NCBI GenBank assembly: GCA_023664625.1
Contig: JAMPFD010000012.1
Coordinates: 21,291-85,290 of the forward strand
Direction of reading: 5' to 3'
Source: Bacillota bacterium
GTDB lineage: Bacteria; Bacteroidota; Bacteroidia; Bacteroidales; Bacteroidaceae
DNA length: 64,000 bases
Shown here: piece by piece, positions 17,179-28,367 of the stretch
How positions within the stretch are numbered: position 1 is the stretch's first letter
Layout of the letters: each line of letters opens with the position of its first letter
Notes under the pieces: generated by a model
What the model was told of the DNA's origin: nothing
Databases searched by the model: none
Seen by the model: the letters and a program-made list of their open reading frames with translations, nothing else
Made by a program: the position numbers and the translations under genes

Positions 17179-19551
17179 ATGAAGAAATTATTCTTTGTCG
17201 CCATTGCAGCTGTTGCCGCCAACGGCACCGCAATGGCTGACGACTGGGATTCTCTCCGTGTGCAACAGCTTGGGGAGGTGACCGTCAAGGGCGTGCGTGC
17301 GCAGAAGGATGCGCCGTTCGCTGTGGCAAATGTCAAGAAGCAGGAGCTTCAGGAGTTTTCAAAGACCGGCAGGGAACTACCTTTCCTTTTCTCCCGCACA
17401 CCAGGAGTGCTGGCATGGAGTGAGAATGGTGTAGGTACCGGCACAACCTATATGCGCATCCGTGGTGCGGCAGGTTCGAGAATCAATGTTACGCTTGATG
17501 GCGTTGCTCTCAACTCGCCTGAGGACCAGTGTGTCTTTTGGGCAAACATGAACAGCTTTGGCTCACTCCTCGGCAGTGCACAGATTCAGCGTGGTGTGGG
17601 AACATCGTCCAACGGTGACGGTGCATTCGGCGGCACAATATCGCTCATGACAGCACTCCCGCATGAACGTCCTTCTGCCGAGGTGTCTCTGTCTTACGGT
17701 TCGTACGGCACATGGAACTTCGGTGCTCAGTTCTCTACGGGACTTGGCGGCATACGTCTTCCTCGTCATCATCTTGTTCTCGAAGGTGCATACAACCGCA
17801 CGTCTACTGACGGCTTCATTCATGGCACGGAAGGAAAGTCCGGGAACTATTACGGCGGTCTGACTTTCATAAACCAGGACCAAAATTTCAAGCTCAGTTA
17901 CAAGAATATCGGCAGCTTTGAGTCCACGGGGCAGGCGTGGAGCGGTGTCACTGCGGGTAACGATGATTACAGTCTGAATGCCTATGATGGTGTGAGAACC
18001 TATAAAGATATGTATGACCTCGGTCTTGGGAAGTTCAATAGTCTGTATGAACGGTTTGAGCCTGACTGGAACGGCAATTGGGAGGTCTCGCGCTACAGGA
18101 TGGCTGACGGTTCGTTCTGGGACAAAACGACAGACAATTTCTGGTACAATCACAGTCTGCTCTCCATGGCTTGGCAGATAAGTGAAAAGTGGAGTGCGAC
18201 TGCCACTGCTCATTATACTCACGGTTCGGGCTATTATGATGAGTTCCGTTATGATAACAAGCTCTCGAAATTCGGACTGTCCATGACACCGGATGCAGGA
18301 CACAGTTTCGGGAAACGCACGGATTTTGTCAGGAAGAAAGGTCTGTCACATGATTTTTACGGTGCTATTGCCGGGGCGAATTATAAGGATAGCCGCTGGG
18401 ATATCATCGGCAATATCTCTGCGCAGCAGTATGGCGGCAACCATTACGGTTATCTTACTTATATTGCAGCTGAGGATGTGCGTGACTACTATTTCAATGG
18501 TGGCAATGAGTATCAGTACTATGATTCTGATGCTGACAAGACAGATGTCTCTGCTTTTGCAAAGGCTACATTCCATATTTCGCCGGTCTTCTCCGTATTC
18601 GCTGATGTCCAGTACCGTTATGTGAAATATATGACGGACGGTATCAATGACAAATTTTATGAGAATCAGGACGGATCGTTCACTAATCAGCGTCTTGATA
18701 TTGATGCAAAGTATAATTTCTTTAACCCGAAATTTGGCTTGAGTTTCCATAGTGGAGGACATAACGCCTACGTCTCATTTGCGCGAAGCAGCCGTGAGCC
18801 AGAGCGCAATAACTTTACGGATAATGGTTCTTATCCCGCTCCCGAGGCTGAGACGCTCAACGATTTTGAGTTTGGCTACGCTTATAAGACAAGCAAATGG
18901 TCTGCCGGTCTGAACTTCTACTATATGGGTTACGACAATCAGTTCGTACAGACAGGAGCACAGTCGGATATCGGGGAGAATCTTACGACAAATGTCAAGG
19001 ATTCCTATCGTATGGGCATAGAACTTAGTGCGGGCATCTCTCCGTTGTCATGGCTTTCCATTGAGGGCAATGCCGCGCTGAGCCGTAACAGAATAAAGAA
19101 CTTTGATGAATATGTCGAGAACTGGGAAGCAGATATGCCTGACGTTATCCATTACAATAACTCTACTCTTTCGTTCTCCCCGTCGGCAATTCTCAACGGA
19201 TTTGTTGATGTCCATTATAAGGGGTTCCAGGGTGTATGGCACACGAACTTCGTCAGTCGCCAGTACCTTGACAATTCAGAGAATGCAGACCGCTCTCTCC
19301 CGTGTTATTCCGCAACAAACGTAACCCTCCGTTACACTCTCGGCATGAAGCAAATGAAAGCCGGAATCCGTGAGGCAGTCTTCGGACTTAGCATGAACAA
19401 TATTTTCAACCGCCGTTATGCCGCCTCCGGATGGGTCTACTCCGCCATATCCCCAGATTCCGGCTTCACCAACGATAACCGTTACTATCAGATAGGCTAT
19501 ATTCCTATGGCAGGTTTTACTGTGATGGGAAGTGTTACGCTGAAGTTTTAA
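17179..19551 (+). CDS. TonB-dependent outer membrane receptor for thiamine (Omr1-like)
   Basis: A 790-aa outer membrane protein with a signal peptide ending near MAD, a plug domain (about 45-160) containing TYMRIRGAAG and the NVTLDGVALN segment, and a 22-strand barrel ending in an aromatic-poor VMGSVTLKF. It lacks the SusC N-terminal extension. The TPP riboswitch in the leader and the PnuT-like transporter downstream predict import of thiamine or a relative, as for the thiamin-regulated receptor Omr1. The substrate comes from context, not from ligand residues. Confidence 0.85.
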   Translation: MKKLFFVAIAAVAANGTAMADDWDSLRVQQLGEVTVKGVRAQKDAPFAVANVKKQELQEFSKTGRELPFLFSRTPGVLAWSENGVGTGTTYMRIRGAAGSRINVTLDGVALNSPEDQCVFWANMNSFGSLLGSAQIQRGVGTSSNGDGAFGGTISLMTALPHERPSAEVSLSYGSYGTWNFGAQFSTGLGGIRLPRHHLVLEGAYNRTSTDGFIHGTEGKSGNYYGGLTFINQDQNFKLSYKNIGSFESTGQAWSGVTAGNDDYSLNAYDGVRTYKDMYDLGLGKFNSLYERFEPDWNGNWEVSRYRMADGSFWDKTTDNFWYNHSLLSMAWQISEKWSATATAHYTHGSGYYDEFRYDNKLSKFGLSMTPDAGHSFGKRTDFVRKKGLSHDFYGAIAGANYKDSRWDIIGNISAQQYGGNHYGYLTYIAAEDVRDYYFNGGNEYQYYDSDADKTDVSAFAKATFHISPVFSVFADVQYRYVKYMTDGINDKFYENQDGSFTNQRLDIDAKYNFFNPKFGLSFHSGGHNAYVSFARSSREPERNNFTDNGSYPAPEAETLNDFEFGYAYKTSKWSAGLNFYYMGYDNQFVQTGAQSDIGENLTTNVKDSYRMGIELSAGISPLSWLSIEGNAALSRNRIKNFDEYVENWEADMPDVIHYNNSTLSFSPSAILNGFVDVHYKGFQGVWHTNFVSRQYLDNSENADRSLPCYSATNVTLRYTLGMKQMKAGIREAVFGLSMNNIFNRRYAASGWVYSAISPDSGFTNDNRYYQIGYIPMAGFTVMGSVTLKF

Positions 19552-19655
19552 GACCAGGAATCATGGAGTAGAGGTAATAGGGTTATATTAAATGTGAGTT
19601 ATGTGAATGATAGTTGTCAATGAACAGTCAAACTGTCTTGGTGATAAAAATAAAT

Positions 19656-19692
19656 GGTTACCTTTTACAATATAAAGTGTTACGCCCTTTCA
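19656..19692. repeat. 22-bp phased GGTTACC-type boxes, cluster 2
   Basis: GGTTACCTTTTAC at 19656 and GTGTTACGCCCTTTCA at 19677 place TTAC at 19658 and 19680, 22 bp apart. Only two units are clear. They sit between the receptor gene and pnuT, inside what should be one TPP-controlled unit. Confidence 0.6.
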
Positions 19693-19847
19693 TATTTGAT
19701 GATATTCCCGCTGATTCTTTTTTAAATGGCATAAGAACTTACAGCTTTGTGTTTTAATGAAATACATATTGAAAATATAAGCTTTTCTGTCTTGAATACA
19801 TATTAATAGAAGAATTATAATCTACATCCCATAATCTTATAACATCC

Positions 19848-20459
19848 ATGACCACCTATCTTGACATTCTCGGTGCTGTGCTCGGGCTGTTCTATCTTTA
19901 TCTTGAACTGAAGGAGAACATCCTCATGTGGGTTGCCGGAGCCATAATGCCCGTTGTTTATACCATTGTACTTTACCGTGCCGGACTCTATGCTGACTGT
20001 TGTATGGAATTTTACTATTTCCTCGCTGCCGTATATGGTTTTTATTCTTGGCGACGACGACCGAAATACAATGCTACTGTGGTGAATAATGGGAAAAGCA
20101 CTCCTATCTTGCGCATCAGCCATATTCCACTCCGCACGATGGGAATACTCGTGCTGATGACGCTTGTGCTTTGGGCTGCATTGTGGGCATTCCTCCAATT
20201 TTGTACAGACAGTAGCGTGCCGATGCTTGATGCATTGACAACAGCCCTCTCCGTCACCGGACTGTGGATGCTCTCGCGGAAATATATCGAACAATGGTGG
20301 GTGTGGCTTGTCGTTGATGCCATTTCTTCATCTCTTTACGTCTATAAAGGTATCTATGCACGTGCCATGCTCTACGCTCTCTACACCGTTATCGCTTTCT
20401 ACGGTTTCCATGCATGGAGGAGGAAGATGAAGTCACGGCTGCAGAATGTGACGGACTGA
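19848..20459 (+). CDS. pnuT: PnuC-family thiamine transporter (PnuT)
   Basis: A 203-aa inner membrane protein with about seven hydrophobic helices and the PnuC-family segments GLFYLYLELKENILMW and YIEQWWVWLVVDAIS. PnuC homologues next to TPP riboswitches or thiamine genes are called PnuT and carry thiamine by facilitated diffusion. Placement after a TPP-riboswitch receptor supports thiamine over nicotinamide riboside. A 296-bp gap with phased boxes separates the two genes. No thiamine pyrophosphokinase follows here. Confidence 0.85.
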   Translation: MTTYLDILGAVLGLFYLYLELKENILMWVAGAIMPVVYTIVLYRAGLYADCCMEFYYFLAAVYGFYSWRRRPKYNATVVNNGKSTPILRISHIPLRTMGILVLMTLVLWAALWAFLQFCTDSSVPMLDALTTALSVTGLWMLSRKYIEQWWVWLVVDAISSSLYVYKGIYARAMLYALYTVIAFYGFHAWRRKMKSRLQNVTD

Positions 20460-20521
20460 CACCGCCGTAAGGAGTCATGACGTAAGGGATAATGAAGGAT
20501 TTGTGCGGCAGTGGAAACGCT

Positions 20522-20578
20522 GAAAGCCTTATATATTACAAATGTACGCTCGTGTACATTATAATATATAAGGCTTTT
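20522..20578 (+). terminator. Strong hairpin terminator after pnuT
   Basis: A long interrupted stem has outer arms AAAGCCTTATATATTA and TAATATATAAGGCTTT and an inner stem AATGTAC/GTACATT, followed by TTCT. It is immediately followed (4 bp) by MITE-like copy 2. Confidence 0.8.
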
Positions 20579-20582
20579 CTGA

Positions 20583-20837
20583 TAAGTAACTATTGATAAT
20601 TATTTTATAATATAATGTTTTCTCACTAAGACTTGTTGAATTTCATTCTGCCTTTTCTCGCCATGGCATAACTGAAACGAGTTTCGTTCTGCTCATCTGG
20701 CTTAACGAAAACGTTCTTTTTGTCAGTTAGTGCTTGTCACTCAGTCACAATGCCCGCATTTCTCCTTCGGTTCCGTACACTAACCGCCTAAAAAATAACT
20801 GCGTTTTTAGTATAAACTAATTTCCAACAGTTACTTA
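20583..20837. mobile_element. MITE-like element, copy 2 (about 255 bp, longest)
   Basis: The ends are TAAGTAACTATTGATAAT and CCAACAGTTACTTA, which form imperfect inverted repeats. It shares the internal landmarks of copy 3 almost base for base but has about 78 extra bases at 20638-20715, including CGCCATGGCATAACTG and AAACGAGTTTCGTT. It is probably closest to the ancestral element. No coding capacity is evident, and the parent transposase was not seen in the window. Confidence 0.82.
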
Positions 20838-20990
20838 ATATATGAGGCAGTCTTGAGCATAAGACTATTTTTCTCCATTATCCTTTTCGAATATTCGTCA
20901 ATACCTCTTTGCGGCAGCAGAAGCACGTTGCAATGTGGCGCATTGATGATGATTTTAGGCAATGAGACGGGAACGTGTGCTGTTTTTTCC

Positions 20991-21884
20991 TTATTTCCTC
21001 AGAGTCCTTGCCATGCCGAGTGTGAGGACTGCCATGCCGGAGAAGCCTGTGAAAGTTATCTGCTCGTTGAGGACAAGTGCACCGATGAGCATTGTCACCA
21101 TTGGTTGCAGATAGACATAGTTCGTGCAGCGGACTGCTCCAAGGCGGTGCATCGCCCAATTCCAAAGCAGATATGCGCCGAACGAGGCTATGATGCTGAG
21201 GAAAAGGATGTTCCCTATTATGATGTGTGTTGCTTCTGCTTGTAATTGCAGGTGTAAGCCAGGAGTGCCGTGAGAGGGCAGATGAGTATAGCAGAGGTAT
21301 GGCAGGATTGTTGCCATGCCGTAGAAGAATATCTTGCGTGTGATGAAGTCCGGACGGTAACGGTTTATTATCCTTCGCATAAGAAGGGAATATAGTCCCC
21401 ATGTGATTGCGGCGGAAAAAGCGAGAATGTCGCCAAGCGGATTCAGTTTGAGTACCAGCTGTCCGTTGAGTACTACCATTATCATGCCGCAGAATGCCAC
21501 GACGGAACCAAGAAGTTGCTTTTTATTCATGCGTTCCTCCTTGTAGAAGGCAGCAATAAACATGGCGGTGAGGAGTGGACAGGTGCAGATGAGGATGCAT
21601 ACTTCTGCTGCGGTGGAGAGAGCCAAGGCAATGTTCTCCATAAGAAAATACAGTGAACCACCCATTATTCCGAGCCCGCATAGTGTCAGTTCGTCTTTCA
21701 GATTGCCAGCCCATAGTCGTTTGTGAGAGAACATGGCAAGACAGACATAGGCAATTAGGAAGCGTATGAAGAATATTTCTTCAGGCATGAGACCATTGTT
21801 AAGCAACACTTTGCTGCTCACGAATGTCGTGCCCCAGACTATTGTGACAAGGAAGGCCCCGAGATGTCCGCTGATGTCTTTCAA
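20991..21884 (-). CDS. EamA/DMT-family transporter
   Basis: A 297-aa inner membrane protein with about ten hydrophobic helices in two EamA halves (about 5-135 and 150-290). Conserved segments are GTTFVSSKVLL early on and the second-half run SFGAYLLWNWAMHRLG. DMT exporters of this type move amino acids or other metabolites, but the sequence does not say which. It lies downstream of folC on the same strand with an 84-bp gap and is probably a separate or distal gene. Confidence 0.8.
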   Translation of the reverse strand: MKDISGHLGAFLVTIVWGTTFVSSKVLLNNGLMPEEIFFIRFLIAYVCLAMFSHKRLWAGNLKDELTLCGLGIMGGSLYFLMENIALALSTAAEVCILICTCPLLTAMFIAAFYKEERMNKKQLLGSVVAFCGMIMVVLNGQLVLKLNPLGDILAFSAAITWGLYSLLMRRIINRYRPDFITRKIFFYGMATILPYLCYTHLPSHGTPGLHLQLQAEATHIIIGNILFLSIIASFGAYLLWNWAMHRLGAVRCTNYVYLQPMVTMLIGALVLNEQITFTGFSGMAVLTLGMARTLRK

Positions 21885-21968
21885 TGGTAATGCGTCTTTT
21901 ATTTTTACGGAATTGAAGATTCCGGTACTGTGAATGACAGATGGCTTTGCAGAATGTACCGTTTGTTT

Positions 21969-23249
21969 CTAATCTTTTCGGCTGATTTCTGTCAGCAGGT
22001 CAGCTACGATGTAGCTTGAGCCGCCGATAAAAAGCATGTCATGGACACTACTTTCCATGCGTGCCGCTTCGTGTGCCTCGCCTACGGAAGTATATGCTTT
22101 GCCTTTCAGATTATGCTGTCCTGCACGTTGCATGACATCTGTGGCGGGTATGGCACGATGGGTTTCTGCTTGTGTGAAATAGTATTCCGCATCCTTTGGC
22201 AACAGAGCCATTACTGTGTCAATATCCTTGTCGTCGACCATTCCGAAGATGATGCGTAGCGTCTTGCTCTCCGGAGCAGGCAAAGAAAGGAATGTCTCTG
22301 TAATCTGCCGTGACAGATACTGCCAGCCGGCAACATTATGTCCTGTGTCGCAGACCGTCAGCGGTTTTTCAGAAATTATTTGCCAGCGTCCTTGTAGTCC
22401 GGTGATTTCACAGACATGTGACATGGCATGTTTTACGGTTTCTGTGGCATTCTTTATGTCAATACCGTGAGCTTTAAGCTGACGGAAGAGAGGAGTGAGG
22501 CAGTTAAGAATTGTCCGGCGATTCTTCTCCTGATAGTATCCTTTCAGTTCAAACTCGCCATCAAAGGCTATGGCATTGTCTTCGGCAAAACAGATTGGAG
22601 CATTGAGGGCTTCCGCCTTTTCAAGGAAAACCGTTCGTGTCTCTGCTGTTGTCTCACCGATGACGACAGGGACATGCGGCTTGATAATGCCGGCCTTCTC
22701 TCCGGCTATGGCAGCGAGAGTATCACCGAGAAATTGTGTATGGTCGAATGATATGTTTGTGATAACCGAAAGTATCGGTTTTATGATGTTCGTGCAGTCA
22801 AGCCGTCCGCCAAGTCCTACTTCTATTACGGCAATGTCAACCTTACTGTCTCGGAAATATTCAAGAGCCATGGCTGTCGTAAGTTCGAAGAAGGATGGTT
22901 GTAAAGGTTCGAAGAATTCTTTGTTGCGTGCTACCCAGTCTGTGATGTACTCTTCGCTTATCATTTCTCCGTTGGCCCTTATCCTTTCGCGGAATGTAAC
23001 AAGATGTGGCGAGGTGTACAGCCCGACTTTCATCCCTGCCGTCTGAAGTATTGCGGCGAGAGTGTGGCTGCATGATCCTTTGCCGTTGGTTCCGGCAACG
23101 TGGACTGTGAGATATTCTCTGTGAGGATGTCCTGCATGCTTGTCGAGAGCTTCAGTGGTAAAGAGTCCCGGCTTATATGCAACAGCCCCAACCTTTGTGA
23201 AGGCCGGGGCTGCGTTGTATAGATAATCTATTGTTTCGGAATAGTTCAT
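21969..23249 (-). CDS. folC: Folylpolyglutamate synthase / dihydrofolate synthase
   Basis: A 426-aa Mur-ligase-fold enzyme adding glutamate to dihydropteroate and to folates. It has P-loop HVAGTNGKGSCSH (about 50-62), VIEVGLGGRLDCTNI, the SFDHTQFLG motif and the C-terminal DTGHNVAGW segment, all hallmarks of FolC. With folB (7856) it gives two folate genes in the window, not linked. It sits downstream of dnaJ with a 74-bp gap on the same strand. Confidence 0.93.
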   Translation of the reverse strand: MNYSETIDYLYNAAPAFTKVGAVAYKPGLFTTEALDKHAGHPHREYLTVHVAGTNGKGSCSHTLAAILQTAGMKVGLYTSPHLVTFRERIRANGEMISEEYITDWVARNKEFFEPLQPSFFELTTAMALEYFRDSKVDIAVIEVGLGGRLDCTNIIKPILSVITNISFDHTQFLGDTLAAIAGEKAGIIKPHVPVVIGETTAETRTVFLEKAEALNAPICFAEDNAIAFDGEFELKGYYQEKNRRTILNCLTPLFRQLKAHGIDIKNATETVKHAMSHVCEITGLQGRWQIISEKPLTVCDTGHNVAGWQYLSRQITETFLSLPAPESKTLRIIFGMVDDKDIDTVMALLPKDAEYYFTQAETHRAIPATDVMQRAGQHNLKGKAYTSVGEAHEAARMESSVHDMLFIGGSSYIVADLLTEISRKD

Positions 23250-23323
23250 ATTGAAATGTTGTCACATGTGTAATGCCTCGTTGCGGTGCCTCTGTTGAGA
23301 CCATGTCAGCATGCCTGCGGCAT

Positions 23324-24514
23324 TTAACTGAAATAGCTGCGGAATTTCTCAAAGATGGTACGCTTTGTAGAGTTGTCTGCCTTGAAGTTGTCGCTGTCCT
23401 GCATTTTCTCCAAAGCCTTTTTCTCATCTTTTGACAATGTCTTAGGGACATATATGGAGATGTTCAGTACCATGTCGCCTGTTCCATAGCCGTACCCTTG
23501 AACGGCAGGCAGCCCTTTCCCGCGCAGACGGAGCGTCTTGCCGGGTTGTGTGCCGGGTTCGATAGTGACGGCGAGCTTCTTATTGTCGATTGTCGGAACT
23601 TCAACCTTTCCGCCGAGCGCAGCAGTCGGGAAGTCAAGCAGAAGATTGTAGCGGATGTCGTTGCCGTCGCGTACGAAAGTGTCGTTAGGCTCTTCTGTGA
23701 TGAATACTTGGATATCTCCGTTGACACCATTGTGTGCTCCGGCATTTCCCTTTCCAGGAACGGTGACAACCATACCGTCCTGTACACCTGCAGGAATCTG
23801 CACCTCAATAATTTCCTCGTCTTTCACTAGTCCGCTACCGTGGCATTGAGTACATTTGTTCTTTATAACCTTGCCTTCACCCTGACATTCAGGACAAGGA
23901 CTCTGTGTCTGCATCATGCCGAAGAGACTTTGCTGAGAGCGGAGAACATAGCCGCTGCCATGACATGTACCACATGTCTCCGGCTGAGCGTTGCCTTCTG
24001 CGCCGGAACCGTGACAGTGCGGGCAGGTACAGTCCTTGCGAACCTTGAATTTCTTAGTAACTCCGGAGGCAACTTCCTGAAGGTTTAGCCGCACTTTCAG
24101 CCGTAGGTCTGAGCCACGATGGACTTGCCGGCCTCTTCCGCTTCCTCCGCCGAAGAAACTCTCGAATCCGCCTCCTCCACCGCTGAAGTTGAAGCCGGAG
24201 CCGAAGACTTGGTTGAGGATGTCATTGATGTCAAATCCTCCGAATCCGCCTCCGCCTCCGAATCCTCCGCCCATGTTCGGACCGTTAAAGCCGAACTGAT
24301 CGTATTGCTGGCGTTTCTGTTCATCGGAGAGAATTGAATAGGCCTCTGCAGCCTCCTTGAACTTATCCTCTGCCTCCTTTTTCTCAGCATCACTCTTTCC
24401 AGACTGACGGTCGGGATGATACTTTATGGCCAGTTTCTTATAGGCCTTCTTTATTTCGTCAGCACTTGCCTGTTTTCCAACACCAAGTACCTCGTAGTAA
24501 TCTCTTTTTGCCAT
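23324..24514 (-). CDS. dnaJ: Chaperone protein DnaJ
   Basis: A 396-aa Hsp40 co-chaperone that stimulates DnaK ATPase activity. The J domain (about 1-70) carries HPD. A Gly/Phe-rich region follows (about 80-125). Four zinc-binding repeats are visible: [24 protein letters not shown] and CTQCHGSG. C-terminal substrate-binding beta domains complete it. It follows grpE on the same strand with a 209-bp gap, the usual pairing. DnaK itself is not in the window. Confidence 0.95.
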   Translation of the reverse strand: MAKRDYYEVLGVGKQASADEIKKAYKKLAIKYHPDRQSGKSDAEKKEAEDKFKEAAEAYSILSDEQKRQQYDQFGFNGPNMGGGFGGGGGFGGFDINDILNQVFGSGFNFSGGGGGFESFFGGGSGRGRQVHRGSDLRLKVRLNLQEVASGVTKKFKVRKDCTCPHCHGSGAEGNAQPETCGTCHGSGYVLRSQQSLFGMMQTQSPCPECQGEGKVIKNKCTQCHGSGLVKDEEIIEVQIPAGVQDGMVVTVPGKGNAGAHNGVNGDIQVFITEEPNDTFVRDGNDIRYNLLLDFPTAALGGKVEVPTIDNKKLAVTIEPGTQPGKTLRLRGKGLPAVQGYGYGTGDMVLNISIYVPKTLSKDEKKALEKMQDSDNFKADNSTKRTIFEKFRSYFS

Positions 24515-24723
24515 AGTGGTGTGTTCTGAAATTTACATTATTTCTACCTGTTCTGTGGTGGGGGCTCTTCTGTTTTTTATATCTTGACAGACAACTGGCC
24601 GTAAACTGTTTGGCAATAACTCTATGCAGAGTCTGTCAAATTGTCTGTATGGTAAGATATATGTCTTTTTGTCAGATGTGCAGGTATTATTCTTCCTAAC
24701 CCACCATGATTTCTTGCAGAAAG

Positions 24724-25308
24724 TTATTGCCCGACTGCCACTTTGGCGTGGCGGATGACCTTGTCGTTGAGAGTGTATCCTGTCTGTACACAGTCAATTA
24801 CTTTTCCTTTCTTGTCATCACCCATTCCCGGGACAAGGGCGACAGCCTCGTGGAGGTCTGTATTGAAATCCGCATCCTGAGTATCCATCTTCTCAACGCC
24901 CATCTTTTTCAGTGTGTCGATGAACTTTTTGAAAATAAGTTCCATACCTTCCTTTATGGCTGTAATGTCCTCAGCTTTCTCTGCCTGTTGTATGGCGCGT
25001 TCGAAATCATCAAGTACAGGGAGAATGGCTTTTACGGTCTTCTCTCCGCCATTAAGTATGAGGTCTGCCTTCTCTTTCAGTGTGCGTTTGCGGAAATTGT
25101 CAAACTCGGCCTGCTTGTAGAGCAACTGTGTCTTCAATTCCTCAATCTGTTCTTCGGGAGTAGGTTCGGCTGGAACCTGCTCTTCTTTATCATTTTCTTC
25201 CTTACAGTCCTCGACGGGAGTTTCGTCTGCTACTGTGTTCTCTTCATTGACAGGAGCTTCAACCTCAGGCTGAAGCTCCTCGTTTATATTCTGTTCTTTC
25301 TCTTCCAT
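24724..25308 (-). CDS. grpE: Nucleotide exchange factor GrpE
   Basis: A 194-aa DnaK nucleotide exchange factor. An acidic, disordered N-terminus (about 1-60) precedes a long coiled coil (about 65-110, containing YKQAEFDNFRKRTLKEKADL). The C-terminal beta domain has HEAVALVPGM and ends VIRHAKVAVGQ. I place the start at the ATG at 25308, giving MEEKEQNINEE. The longer open frame to 25419 adds 37 residues unlike GrpE. Confidence 0.93.
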   Translation of the reverse strand: MEEKEQNINEELQPEVEAPVNEENTVADETPVEDCKEENDKEEQVPAEPTPEEQIEELKTQLLYKQAEFDNFRKRTLKEKADLILNGGEKTVKAILPVLDDFERAIQQAEKAEDITAIKEGMELIFKKFIDTLKKMGVEKMDTQDADFNTDLHEAVALVPGMGDDKKGKVIDCVQTGYTLNDKVIRHAKVAVGQ

Positions 25309-25471
25309 AATGTTTGTTTTGTATTTGGTCCGCTTTGTATGGTTACAAATAGCGTGCCAATTCGTGAGGCTCTTTCTGAAGCGGGAGAGCAGGGGTGTTT
25401 TATTTTCGGTCATTGTCACTTGGCCAAATATGGATGCAAATCTTATATTATATAATGTGTATGATTATCTT

Positions 25472-27085
<1,614 letters not shown>

Positions 27086-27169
27086 TCAAAAAATCTTTTT
27101 GTTCCTTGTTCTTGGTTCATGGCCTGTACTCTCTTCTTCCGTCAGGCGATGTTCCTGTTAAATTGTTGG

Positions 27170-28210
27170 TTAATATGCGTTCTCAAATTCTTTGAGGAAC
27201 GGAGTGTAGTTCTCGGAGAAAAGTCGCAGGTCGCTCACCTGATATTTCAGGTTTGTTATGCGTTCCACTCCGAGACCGAATGCATATCCTGAGTATTTCG
27301 TGGAATCGATTCCGCAAAGTTCAAGGACGTTAGGGTCGACCATGCCACATCCAAGAATTTCAACCCATCCGGTATGCTTGCAGAATCCGCACCCCTTTCC
27401 TCCACAGATATGACATGATATATCCATTTCGGCAGAAGGCTCCGTGAATGGGAAATATGACGGGCGGAGTCTTATTTTTGTCTCTGGTCCGAACATTTCA
27501 CGTGCGAAGGTCAGCATGACCTGCTTCAAGTCTGTAAAAGAGACATTTTTGTCAATGTACAGTCCCTCTATCTGGTGGAAGAAGCAGTGGGCGCGTGCAG
27601 TGATGGCCTCATTGCGGAATACACGTCCCGGGCATATGACACGTATAGGAGGCTGGGAAGCGTCCATGACACGAGCCTGCACGGAAGATGTGTGAGAGCG
27701 GAGAAGAATATTTTTTGTCACATCATTGAGTTTGGACTGCTCCACAAAAAAAGTGTCCTGCATGTCACGTGCAGGATGGTCAGCGGCAAAGTTCATCTTT
27801 GTGAATACATGGAGATCATCCTCAACCTCCGGACCGTCAGCAAGAGTGAAGCCCATGCGCTGGAAAATGTCTATGATTTCATTTCTGACAATAGTCAGCG
27901 GATGGCGTGAACCGAGTTCTATTGGATATGCCGTGCGTGTCAAGTCAATGAACTCTTCCCCGTTTTCCTGAACGGCAGTTTGTTCTTTCAACTCATTGAT
28001 GCGTGCAATGCACATCTGTTTCAACTCGTTGATTTTCATGCCGACTTCTTTCTTCTGGTCGGCAGGGACATTGCGGAAATCCTGCATGAGGAGTGTGATG
28101 TCACCTTTCTTGCTCAGATGTTTGACATAAAGCTCATCCGCCTCAGATGCGCTTTTGGCAGTCATGTTTGCCACCTCAACTTTCAGTGCTTCTATTTTCT
28201 CAAGTATCAT
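27170..28210 (-). CDS. pheS: Phenylalanyl-tRNA synthetase alpha subunit
   Basis: A 346-aa class II synthetase subunit that, with PheT, charges tRNA-Phe. An N-terminal coiled coil (about 1-85) precedes the class II core with motif 2 (PGRVFRNEAITARAHCFFHQ), the Phe-binding region near RPSYFPFTEPS and motif 3 GLGVERI. It has the bacterial HICGGKGCGFCKHTGW insertion. The best start is the ATG at 28210 (MILEKIEAL), 30 bp from a promoter box. The open frame further upstream is not PheS-like. pheT is elsewhere. Confidence 0.95.
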   Translation of the reverse strand: MILEKIEALKVEVANMTAKSASEADELYVKHLSKKGDITLLMQDFRNVPADQKKEVGMKINELKQMCIARINELKEQTAVQENGEEFIDLTRTAYPIELGSRHPLTIVRNEIIDIFQRMGFTLADGPEVEDDLHVFTKMNFAADHPARDMQDTFFVEQSKLNDVTKNILLRSHTSSVQARVMDASQPPIRVICPGRVFRNEAITARAHCFFHQIEGLYIDKNVSFTDLKQVMLTFAREMFGPETKIRLRPSYFPFTEPSAEMDISCHICGGKGCGFCKHTGWVEILGCGMVDPNVLELCGIDSTKYSGYAFGLGVERITNLKYQVSDLRLFSENYTPFLKEFENAY

Positions 28211-28239
28211 TTTTATGATGTTATTTTTTAATTTGGCTA

Positions 28240-28247
28240 CAAAATTA
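28240..28247 (-). promoter_or_regulatory. Promoter -7 box for pheS
   Basis: The minus strand reads TAATTTTG, matching TAnnTTTG, 30 bp upstream of the pheS ATG. It faces away from the plus-strand box at 28322-28329. Confidence 0.6.
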
Positions 28248-28321
28248 ATAATTTTTCTTGGAAAAATGGGAGTGTTGCGAATAAAGTTACCTAAAAATTT
28301 GATTTTCTCGCAAGACTTGTG

Positions 28322-28329
28322 TAATTTTG
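28322..28329 (+). promoter_or_regulatory. Promoter -7 box for the DUF4348 lipoprotein
   Basis: TAATTTTG lies 38 bp upstream of the ATG at 28368. Confidence 0.55.
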
Positions 28330-28367
28330 CACGCAATTTGGTTGATATATAAGTAAATTTTTCAAAG

